DNA of 5,094 nucleotides. It comes from Immundisolibacteraceae bacterium (lineage in GTDB: Bacteria > Pseudomonadota > Gammaproteobacteria > Immundisolibacterales > Immundisolibacteraceae). Positions 1 through 4,700 of the stretch are shown piece after piece. The DNA lies in assembly GCA_019090185.1 (NCBI GenBank), contig JAHRWJ010000316.1:1-5094 (forward strand), read 5' to 3'. Both the position numbers and the translations under genes were made by a program. A model generated the notes under the pieces. It had not been told where the DNA came from. It saw nothing but the letters and a program-made list of their open reading frames with translations, and ran no database searches. Each line of letters opens with the position of its first letter. The first letter of the stretch is position 1.

Positions 1-111
1 GGGCCAATGGCCTGGGCGATGATGGGTGGTCTAACGGTTGCAACCCTGCTGACCAGCTTCCTGGTGCCGGCGCTTTATACGATTTTCTTTCAAGTCAAAT
101 CTACCCCCTAA
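1..111 (+). CDS. C-terminal end of an RND-family efflux transporter (partial)
   Basis: This is the 3' end of a gene that enters from the left edge. Frame 1 reads 36 residues and stops at TAA 109-111. The peptide contains GPMAWAMMGGLTVATLL and then FLVPALYTIFF, the pattern of the last transmembrane helix of RND pumps of the AcrB/HAE1 type (a Pro-Met-Ala and Gly-Gly helix start, then a V-P-A-L-Y end). Such proteins are inner-membrane proton antiporters that export hydrophobic compounds or metals through a tripartite channel. The short polar tail after the helix (QVKSTP) fits a cytoplasmic C-terminus. Family membership is well supported by this signature, but the substrate and subfamily cannot be told from 36 residues. 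It is on the same strand as the oxygenase genes, 202 bp upstream, and could belong to another transcription unit. Confidence 0.82.
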   Translation, partial: GPMAWAMMGGLTVATLLTSFLVPALYTIFFQVKSTP

Positions 112-141
112 GTTACCGGCGTTTACGCGGCCACCTTGGAT

Positions 142-189
142 AGGGCTTTTCTGATTTCCGGCTTCCGGTGCAGCCCTTGTGTGTTTGTT
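142..189 (+). terminator. Possible weak terminator after the RND gene
   Basis: A 6-bp inverted repeat AGGGCT (142-147) / AGCCCT (172-177) encloses a small CCGG-CTT-CCGG hairpin (158-168). It is followed by a T-rich but G-interrupted tail, TTGTGTGTTTGTT (177-189). The position, 30 bp after the transporter stop, suits a terminator. The stem is short with a large branched loop and the tail is not a clean U-tract, so termination is uncertain. Confidence 0.25.
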
Positions 190-207
190 GCTCTACTAGT
201 TTTGGAC

Positions 208-237
208 TTGTCAAAATTAACTGGCGGTTGATATGCG
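208..237 (+). promoter_or_regulatory. Weak candidate sigma-70 promoter for the alpha/beta oxygenase unit
   Basis: TTGTCA at 208-213 matches the -35 consensus at five of six positions. After an 18-bp spacer, TATGCG at 232-237 matches the -10 at only three of six. It is the best pair seen in the leader, and its poor -10 would suit an activator-dependent promoter. A start near 244 would fall inside the candidate leader ORF at 233-301, so this promoter and translation of that ORF exclude each other. Confidence 0.22.
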
Positions 238-301
238 TCAGGGTGCTCTGTGGCTGTTCAAATCAAAATGGCTCAATTGTTATTGGTTCATTTTGAGATA
301 G
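233..301 (+). CDS. Candidate Trp-rich leader peptide (22 aa) upstream of the oxygenase beta subunit
   Basis: An ATG at 233 opens a 22-codon frame ending at TAG 299-301. The frame is closed upstream by TAA at 218-220, so this is a self-contained mini-ORF. The peptide is aromatic-rich: Trp at 7, 13 and 18, Phe at 9 and 19, Tyr at 17. It also carries Arg/Lys at 2, 10, 12 and 22. Its stop overlaps the AGGA (300-303) that serves as Shine-Dalgarno for the beta subunit, so translation of the two could be coupled. The frame also runs through the 263-296 inverted repeat, so a translating ribosome would open that hairpin. The core S-K-W-L-N resembles S-K-W-F-N of the E. coli TnaC leader, but the later Asp and terminal Pro that TnaC needs are absent. 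Its own ribosome site is poor (GGCGG at 223-227). It may be a chance ORF or a tiny membrane-active peptide. Confidence 0.3.
   Translation: MRQGALWLFKSKWLNCYWFILR
263..296 (+). repeat. 8-bp perfect inverted repeat (hairpin or operator) before the beta subunit
   Basis: TCAAAATG (263-270) is the exact reverse complement of CATTTTGA (289-296), with 18 bases between that include a CAATTG palindrome (274-279). The right arm ends three bases before the Shine-Dalgarno of the beta subunit gene. It could be an operator for a dimeric regulator or an mRNA hairpin that affects translation. The arms are AT-rich, so the RNA stem would be only moderately stable. Confidence 0.4.
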
Positions 302-313
302 GACAACCGCACC

Positions 314-784
314 ATGAGTTACGAAACCTTGTTAGAGGTCACCGGCCTGATCAATGATTACGTTGCCTGTATCGACGCAGACGAGCTGGAACGTTGGCCT
401 GATTTTTTCACCCCGCAGTGCAATTACAAAGTAATTCCCCGCGAAAACGCCGACGCCGGATTGCCGGTTTCGGTGATGTTTTGTGACTCTCAAGGCATGC
501 TCAAAGACCGCATCGTCGCGCTGCGTAATGCCAACGTTTTCGCCCCTCATTTTTACCGCCATCTGGTCAGTAATACCCGAATTACTGGTGAGTCGGACGG
601 CCAGATTAAGGCGCAGACCAACTACGCGGTGTTCCAGACATTGCTGGATGGTGAAACCCGTATCTTTAACGTCGGCAGATACGACGACACCATCGTTCGA
701 GTAGACGGCAAACTGCTGTTTAAAGAGAAAATTTGCGTCTTTGATACCTATCGGATTCAGACCCTGATGGTGACACCTATTTAG
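314..784 (+). CDS. Ring-hydroxylating oxygenase small (beta) subunit, NagH/AndAd-like
   Basis: The protein is a 156-residue, cone-shaped NTF2-like subunit that packs against the catalytic alpha subunit to form an alpha3beta3 oxygenase in the cytoplasm. It holds no cofactor and is mainly structural. Family marks, compared from memory with salicylate 5-hydroxylase NagH and anthranilate dioxygenase AndAd, are WPDFF (28-32), Y-K-V-I-P-R-E-N (38-45), G-L-P (49-51), M-L-K-D-R-I (62-67), H-F-Y-R-H-L-V (79-85), I-F-N-V-G-R-Y (117-123) and a C-V-F-D-T block ending in a terminal Pro-Ile. The length is normal for the family (about 155-165). The ATG has AGGA (300-303) 10 bases upstream. The partner alpha subunit follows after 67 bp on the same strand. 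The order is unusual, since most such operons place alpha first. The substrate cannot be assigned; benzoates with an ortho hydroxyl or amino group are the family precedent. Confidence 0.88.
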   Translation: MSYETLLEVTGLINDYVACIDADELERWPDFFTPQCNYKVIPRENADAGLPVSVMFCDSQGMLKDRIVALRNANVFAPHFYRHLVSNTRITGESDGQIKAQTNYAVFQTLLDGETRIFNVGRYDDTIVRVDGKLLFKEKICVFDTYRIQTLMVTPI

Positions 785-795
785 TTGAATTTTTT

Positions 796-819
796 AGTTG
801 GCATTAGTAAATGCTCACT
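796..819 (+). repeat. Small hairpin between the beta and alpha genes
   Basis: GCATT (801-805) and AATGC (810-814) form a 5-bp stem with a 4-base AGTA loop. AGT (796-798) and ACT (817-819) could extend it past a two-base internal mismatch. It lies in the 67-bp gap between the two subunit genes. It has no following T-tract, so it does not look like a terminator. It might mark an mRNA processing or stability site, or be chance. Confidence 0.2.
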
Positions 820-851
820 GTTAACCGATTCAAAATTTTAGCGAGAGCAAT

Positions 852-2117
852 ATGGACGCAAGAGTAATGACGCCAAACGACCTTAACTGGCCACCAGCTG
901 GAGAGTGCGACTCAGTTCCCTATGGTGTGTTTAATGACCCCGAGGTGTTTGATCGGGAGATGGAACTGATCTACCAGGGGCCGACCTGGAATTTTCTGGG
1001 TCTGGCCGCGGAAGTACCCAACGCCGGTGACTATAAAGCCACTTTTATTGGTGACATCCCGGTGGTCGTGACCCGGGATAATGATGGTCAAATCTACGCC
1101 TGGGAGAACCGCTGTGCCCACCGTGGCGCGTTGGTGGTGCGGGATAACTGCGGCAGCTCAGATGGCAGCCACACCTGTGTTTACCACCAGTGGAGTTTTA
1201 ATAACCAGGGTGATTTGATTGGTGTGCCGTTTCGGCGTGGTTTGGGTGGCAACGGTGGCATGCCCGACGACTTTGACATGCAAGATTATCCGCTGCGCAA
1301 AATTAGGGTCGAGGACTATAACGGCGCTGTGTTTGGCACCTTTGACTGGGACATGGAGGATGTTGATACCTATTTGGGCGGCGACAGTAGCGTCAACGAC
1401 CATGTGAAACGCATTTTCAATCGCCCAGTGAAGGTGCTTGGCCATGCCCGTCAGTACATTGACAGCAACTGGAAGTTCTACGCGGAGAACACCAAAGACC
1501 CTTATCACGCGAGTTTATTACATCTGTTTCACATGACTTTTGGACTCTATCGTTCGTCCCAGACCGGCGGCGTGAGATTGTCGAATGACTGGAATACGGT
1601 GCTGTTTTCCGAGTCTGGTACCGACAGTGACGAGTCACTCAAAGAGACCAGCGATGCACACCTGCGCACCTATCAGGCCGGCGATTATTCGCTGGAGGAT
1701 ATGTCGCTGCTGGCCGGGCGTGCCGGTGAATGGAATGACAATACCACGCTGGTGATTCTGTCGATTATGCCCAGCCTGGTGATTCAACAGATTCAGAACA
1801 CCTTGGCGGTGCGGCAGATAGTGCCGAAAAATGAAAAGGAGTTTGAGCTGGTTTGGACTTACTTTGGTTATGAGGATGACGACCCAGAGCTTGACGCGAT
1901 TCGTTTGAAGCAGATTAACCTGATTGGTCCCGCAGGCATGATTTCGATGGAAGATGGTGAGTCCAGCGTCATTTGCCAGCAGGCGATTAGCCGTAGTCGA
2001 GATGCCCGCAACGTGCTGCAAATGGGGGGTAAGACGGCAGAAGATCAGGACCACCTGGTGACCGAGACCACCATTCGAGGTTTCTGGAAAAAGTATCGCG
2101 AATTGATGGCCTATTAA
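852..2117 (+). CDS. Ring-hydroxylating oxygenase large (alpha) subunit, Rieske type, NagG/AndAc-like
   Basis: This 421-residue protein is the catalytic subunit that adds oxygen to an aromatic ring using electrons passed through a Rieske cluster. The Rieske [2Fe-2S] site is C88-A-H90-R-G and C109-V-Y-H112-Q-W. The mononuclear iron site is D216-P-Y-H219-x4-H224, with D216 as the bridging Asp, and D368 in M-E-D-G-E is the likely third ligand. Other blocks shared, from memory, with NagG and AndAc are GVPFRRG (124-130), GGMP-x-DF (135-141), TFGLYR (229-234), F/VWTYFG-x-EDD (334-343), NLIGPAG (356-362) and VTETTIRG (403-410). The length fits that family (about 420). All cofactor ligands are present, so the enzyme should be active. 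The start at 852 has a weak GAGAG (843-847) only 4 bases upstream; Met6 (867) is an alternative start. It pairs with the beta subunit upstream and ends before a strong terminator. No ferredoxin or reductase gene adjoins it. Salicylate, anthranilate or another ortho-substituted benzoate are possible substrates by family only. Confidence 0.92.
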   Translation: MDARVMTPNDLNWPPAGECDSVPYGVFNDPEVFDREMELIYQGPTWNFLGLAAEVPNAGDYKATFIGDIPVVVTRDNDGQIYAWENRCAHRGALVVRDNCGSSDGSHTCVYHQWSFNNQGDLIGVPFRRGLGGNGGMPDDFDMQDYPLRKIRVEDYNGAVFGTFDWDMEDVDTYLGGDSSVNDHVKRIFNRPVKVLGHARQYIDSNWKFYAENTKDPYHASLLHLFHMTFGLYRSSQTGGVRLSNDWNTVLFSESGTDSDESLKETSDAHLRTYQAGDYSLEDMSLLAGRAGEWNDNTTLVILSIMPSLVIQQIQNTLAVRQIVPKNEKEFELVWTYFGYEDDDPELDAIRLKQINLIGPAGMISMEDGESSVICQQAISRSRDARNVLQMGGKTAEDQDHLVTETTIRGFWKKYRELMAY

Positions 2118-2150
2118 AATAGCCAACTAGACTAAACATCAGTTAGCCAT

Positions 2151-2197
2151 TTAAAAAGCCGCAGTAGCTCTCAAAGCTACTGCGGCTTTCTTGTTTT
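2151..2197. terminator. Strong bidirectional rho-independent terminator
   Basis: A perfect 15-bp stem, 2155-2169 against 2175-2189, with a 5-base loop (CTCAA), is GC-rich in the middle (GCCGCAG / CTGCGGC). On the plus strand it is followed by CTTGTTTT (2190-2197). On the minus strand it is followed by further T residues from the A-run at 2153-2157. It lies between two convergent genes, 37 bp after the alpha subunit stop and 33 bp past the stop of the minus-strand gene, and most likely ends both transcripts. Confidence 0.93.
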
Positions 2198-2222
2198 AGT
2201 GGTCAGTGCTGATCTGCGGCTC

Positions 2223-2987
2223 TTAGCGAGCGATGAAAAGCGCTTGGTCGATGGCGCTAATCTCACCGTTGGTTTTCATTTTTGCCATGATCGCGGAGAG
2301 CTTTTTGGCCAGCTGTTGATGTCTGCTATTTAAAAAAGTGTGTAGCGGTACCTGCTCAAAAAGTTGGATTTGCCGAAAATAGAAGAGTTCGGAATTTCTA
2401 ATAGAGATACTATCTACGTGATCCGCGGTGATGAAAATATCTGCTTTGCCAGAGCGCAGACTCTCCAGGCCAACCATCCAGTGTTTTAATTTAACCAGCC
2501 GCTCCGGTGACACTTTTCCCAATAGGTGATGGTCTAGAAAGGGGAGTCCATCGAGGTAGCTGATTTTAAAATTGCTGTTTACAATTTGTTGCCAGTTTTG
2601 AACCTGAATAGCCGGGTTCAGGCTGTAGGCAGACCAGGTAACAGACAGAACCGGCTCCTTAACCATTAATAGGGTTGGGACTCTGTCATGGTAGATAGCA
2701 ACGCGAATTAATTCGCCGTCGACCCGGTTATGGTTTGCTAGCTGGGTACACAGATTGGGTTCACATCGGCGGATAGTCAGGCTGTAGCCTAGCTGAGTCA
2801 ATGCCCGGCCGAGAATTATTTTTGCCCGATGCAGGTGATGGGTTGAGTCGGGCGAGTGAGAGGCGAGGGTTAGCGGTTTAGTGCCATCGCTCTCTACGTC
2901 GAAGGCGATGGTAGTAGATAATAAAAAGCCTATGGTAGTCAGCAATAGTTTGGCTTTGAAAGCTTTTGAGTTGGAGGAATTTTTCAA
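2223..2987 (-). CDS. Secreted periplasmic solute-binding-like protein (PBP type 2 / SBP_bac_3-like)
   Basis: This 254-residue protein has a Sec signal peptide: basic N-terminus (K2, K8, K11, K13), hydrophobic core at about 14-28 (LLLTTIGFLLSTTIA) and probable cleavage after A28. The mature part begins with a beta strand P-L-T-L-A-S, followed by a helix and L-G-Y-S-L-T-I (66-72), then V-D-G-E-L-I-R-V (89-96). That order is common in proteobacterial type 2 periplasmic binding-like proteins, where an N-x-x-x-D-G-E-l-x-R segment precedes a P-x-L-L-x-V-x-E-P strand. Later segments (LESLRSGKADIFI, 174-186) match the second lobe. C75 and C80 could form a disulfide in the periplasm. The start is a TTG at 2987, with CAGGG as a weak ribosome site and an in-frame TAG 18 bases upstream; no ATG is available near the signal peptide. 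No transporter permease or ATPase is next to it, so it may be an orphan binding or sensing protein. The ligand is unknown, and any tie to the oxygenases is only positional. Confidence 0.72.
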   Translation of the reverse strand: MKNSSNSKAFKAKLLLTTIGFLLSTTIAFDVESDGTKPLTLASHSPDSTHHLHRAKIILGRALTQLGYSLTIRRCEPNLCTQLANHNRVDGELIRVAIYHDRVPTLLMVKEPVLSVTWSAYSLNPAIQVQNWQQIVNSNFKISYLDGLPFLDHHLLGKVSPERLVKLKHWMVGLESLRSGKADIFITADHVDSISIRNSELFYFRQIQLFEQVPLHTFLNSRHQQLAKKLSAIMAKMKTNGEISAIDQALFIAR

Positions 2988-3006
2988 GAAAAACCCTGAA
3001 ATCTAT

Positions 3007-3034
3007 ACTATAAAAAATGAAATGGCAGGCGCAA
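3007..3034 (-). promoter_or_regulatory. Candidate promoter of the binding-protein gene
   Basis: Read on the minus strand, TATAGT (3012-3007) matches the -10 consensus at five of six positions. TTGCGC (3034-3029) lies 16 bp upstream and matches the -35 at three of six. Transcription would start near 3000, giving a very short leader of about 13 bases that contains the CAGGG ribosome site before the TTG start. The -10 is good and the -35 poor. Confidence 0.35.
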
Positions 3035-3090
3035 GTTAGCCGTTACACGCCGATGGTTGAGTAAATCAGCAGGGAAATTTTGGGCGTCTA

Positions 3091-3105
3091 GATACGCAAA
3101 GTATC
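3091..3105. repeat. Inverted repeat GATAC-N5-GTATC, possible operator
   Basis: GATAC (3091-3095) and GTATC (3101-3105) are exact reverse complements around GCAAA. The ATAC/GTAT halves recall LysR-type sites such as the ATAC-N7-GTAT boxes of BenM/CatM, but the spacer here is two bases shorter. It lies about 100 bp upstream of the minus-strand gene and 240 bp upstream of the plus-strand oxygenase, so it could serve either. Confidence 0.3.
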
Positions 3106-3251
3106 GCTGCTTAATGGCCACAGGCGTCGCGCGGAATTAGCCATCTGTAGCGATTCGTCCGCAACAGCGTGACAAAGAAGCGTGAAAATTTCGACTCTAC
3201 TGGACTGGCCCGCGCATTCTCAGGTTCGCTAACGTTATCGGCAGATATTAG

Positions 3252-3307
3252 TGTGAGATTAATGTTCGTCACATCTGTTCGGTGGGTGGGTTTGAACTTA
3301 TTATAAC
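3252..3307 (+). promoter_or_regulatory. Candidate activator-dependent promoter of the phthalate-type oxygenase operon
   Basis: TGTGA (3252-3256) and TCACA (3269-3273) form an inverted repeat around a 12-bp spacer with an ATTAAT palindrome. Flanking CAGAT (3242-3246) and ATCTG (3273-3277) add partial symmetry. Downstream, TATAAC (3302-3307) is a five-of-six -10 without a good -35. If it is used, the repeat is centred about 50 bp before the start, a usual place for an activator. The arms equal CRP half-sites, but the spacer is 12 rather than 6, so CRP is unlikely. An alternative pair is TTGAAC (3292-3297) with CATAAA (3314-3319), 16 bp apart. Confidence 0.3.
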
Positions 3308-3345
3308 TTTAGGCATAAAGATGAGTAACGAGGAGTAATAGGGCA

Positions 3346-4683
3346 ATGTTATCGGCAGCCAATAATGAATTAATTACCCGGGTGGGGCCCGGCACAGCGA
3401 TGGGTGAACTGTTTCGGCGCTACTGGTTGCCGGCGGTTATCGGCGCAGAGTTGCTAACCGATGGTTCGCCAGTACGGCTGCGTATTCTGGGCGAAGACCT
3501 GCTGGCGTTTCGCAATAGCGATGGGGTGGTTGGCATTATCGAACCCTACTGCGCCCATAAACTGGCGCCGCTCTATTTTGGTCGTAACGAGGCGTGTGGT
3601 CTGCGCTGCACTTATCACGGCTGGAAATTCGACGTCAATGGTCGCTGTGTGGATATGCCAAACGAGCCTACTGAGAGCACCTACAAGGATGAAATACAGC
3701 TCACCTCTTATCCCACCCAGGAGTGGGGCGGCATGATCTGGATCTACATGGGCCCCAACGAGCCAGGCCGAAAGTTACCGCAACTACCGCAGTTGGAGTG
3801 GGCTCGGGTTAATGATGATCAACGCCATTTGAGTCGCTGGATACAGCGCAGTAACTGGTGTCAGGGTGTAGAGGGTGAGTTTGATAATTCCCACGTCTCC
3901 TTTCTGCACAGCTGGCAGGATATGACCCATTTCCCCAATTACCTAAAAGAGGTGATTGAAGCGGCTCAGTTTGATGGTGCGCCACAAATTGAAGTGCAGG
4001 AGACCGACTACGGTTTTATCACCGGATCGCGTCGCCGTAGTGCTGATCCGCAGCAAAATCACTGGATGATGGCCCAGTGGATGATGCCGACCTATAGCCT
4101 GGTGGGTAATCCAGGCTGGCCACAGGGCGGTCGGGTCTGGGTGCCAATTGATGATTACCACACCGCGACTTTTGCGTTTGCCTACCATGGTGAACGGCCG
4201 CTGAATGAGTCAGAAATTACCAGCATTGAAGGTGGCGTGGCGTTTCCACCTCGGCTTACGCAGGGCACCTTTACCCTCCCTGATGGTTATATTATCGATA
4301 TCGGTTTGCCGGATGCCAATCGCGAAAATAGCTATCTGCGCGACGCGGATATTCAGGCCAAGGTGAACTTCACCGGGATTTACGGCGCCAATGAGCAGGA
4401 TCGCAGCGTGCAGGAGAATATGCCCAGCGTTGAGGGTGCCCAGGTCGGGGCTCTGGTTGATCGCACCCGCGAACATCTGGTTGCCACCGACTTGCCTGGG
4501 GTGACGCTGAGACGACGGATGATTCAGGCGGCGAAAAAACTTCAGCAGGGCGAAGAGCCAACCTTGCCCCACCAGGGTGATCTTTATCATGTGCGTTCGC
4601 CGGGTCAGCGGGTATCAACCATCGATTCCCTGGCGGAGCTGCTAGCCGATTCCGCCGCAGCCGATGCCAAGGCGGTGGTTTAA
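3346..4683 (+). CDS. Rieske oxygenase of the phthalate 4,5-dioxygenase family (Pht3-like)
   Basis: This 445-residue protein is a single-type oxygenase subunit that works without a beta subunit and takes electrons from a phthalate-dioxygenase-reductase-type partner, which is not in the window. The N-terminus has the family mark GPGTAMGELFRRYWLP (14-29). The Rieske ligands are C69-A-H71 and C88-T-Y-H91-G-W, followed by K-F-D-V-N-G-R-C-V-D-M-P-N-E-P (94-108). The iron site is D180-N-S-H183-x4-H188, with D352 in E-Q-D-R-S-V-Q-E as the probable third ligand. The tail keeps D-R-T-R-E-H-L (372-378). The length is close to the usual 430-450. The start has a strong GAGGAG (3330-3335) 10 bases upstream. 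A Gfo/Idh/MocA dehydrogenase follows after 17 bp, repeating the pht3-pht4 pairing, so cis-dihydroxylation of a phthalate-like aromatic acid is plausible. Other substrates are possible, as many family members are uncharacterised. H71 is followed by K-L instead of the usual R-G, and the segment after the third ligand is longer than I expect. Confidence 0.88.
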   Translation: MLSAANNELITRVGPGTAMGELFRRYWLPAVIGAELLTDGSPVRLRILGEDLLAFRNSDGVVGIIEPYCAHKLAPLYFGRNEACGLRCTYHGWKFDVNGRCVDMPNEPTESTYKDEIQLTSYPTQEWGGMIWIYMGPNEPGRKLPQLPQLEWARVNDDQRHLSRWIQRSNWCQGVEGEFDNSHVSFLHSWQDMTHFPNYLKEVIEAAQFDGAPQIEVQETDYGFITGSRRRSADPQQNHWMMAQWMMPTYSLVGNPGWPQGGRVWVPIDDYHTATFAFAYHGERPLNESEITSIEGGVAFPPRLTQGTFTLPDGYIIDIGLPDANRENSYLRDADIQAKVNFTGIYGANEQDRSVQENMPSVEGAQVGALVDRTREHLVATDLPGVTLRRRMIQAAKKLQQGEEPTLPHQGDLYHVRSPGQRVSTIDSLAELLADSAAADAKAVV

Positions 4684-4700
4684 CCCAATATGAGTCCAGC

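Larger units (their letters stand above)
2988..3345. other. Divergent intergenic region, 358 bp, regulatory in appearance
   Basis: The region separates the minus-strand binding-protein gene from the plus-strand phthalate-type oxygenase gene. I find no convincing gene in it. It holds a candidate minus-strand promoter (3007-3034), a GATAC-N5-GTATC inverted repeat (3091-3105), a TGTGA-N12-TCACA inverted repeat (3252-3273), and an AT-rich stretch (3291-3320) with plus-strand -10-like hexamers. The middle part (about 3110-3235) shows nothing I can name. Confidence 0.6.

Noticed and set aside
250..275. tRNA-like T-loop sequence GTTCAAATC near 256-264.
   Set aside because: No flanking T-stem pairing, acceptor stem or anticodon arm could be found around it.
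811..867. Eighteen-codon ORF running into the alpha subunit gene, its TAA overlapping the ATG of Met6 (TAATG).
   Set aside because: It has no Shine-Dalgarno, most of its second half overlaps the alpha coding frame, and the peptide has no notable composition. It is probably chance, though it would matter if alpha starts at 867.
1158..1508. Long minus-strand open frames inside the alpha subunit gene, and similar frames opposite the second oxygenase (4210-4590, 4370-4750).
   Set aside because: They lie antisense to genes with clear family motifs, show no domain pattern or ribosome site, and are shadows of the codon bias of the real genes.
2119..2152. Imperfect repeat AGCCAACT / AGTTAGCC just before the terminator.
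   Set aside because: The pairing is broken by mismatches and the strong perfect stem next to it explains termination.
3252..3273. CRP (cAMP receptor protein) binding site.
   Set aside because: The half-sites TGTGA and TCACA are right, but the spacer is 12 bp instead of the required 6.
3321..3338. Five-codon ORF (M-S-N-E-E-stop) overlapping the Shine-Dalgarno of the phthalate-type oxygenase.
   Set aside because: It has no ribosome site of its own. The GAGGAG that makes its two Glu codons is fully explained as the ribosome site of the gene at 3346.
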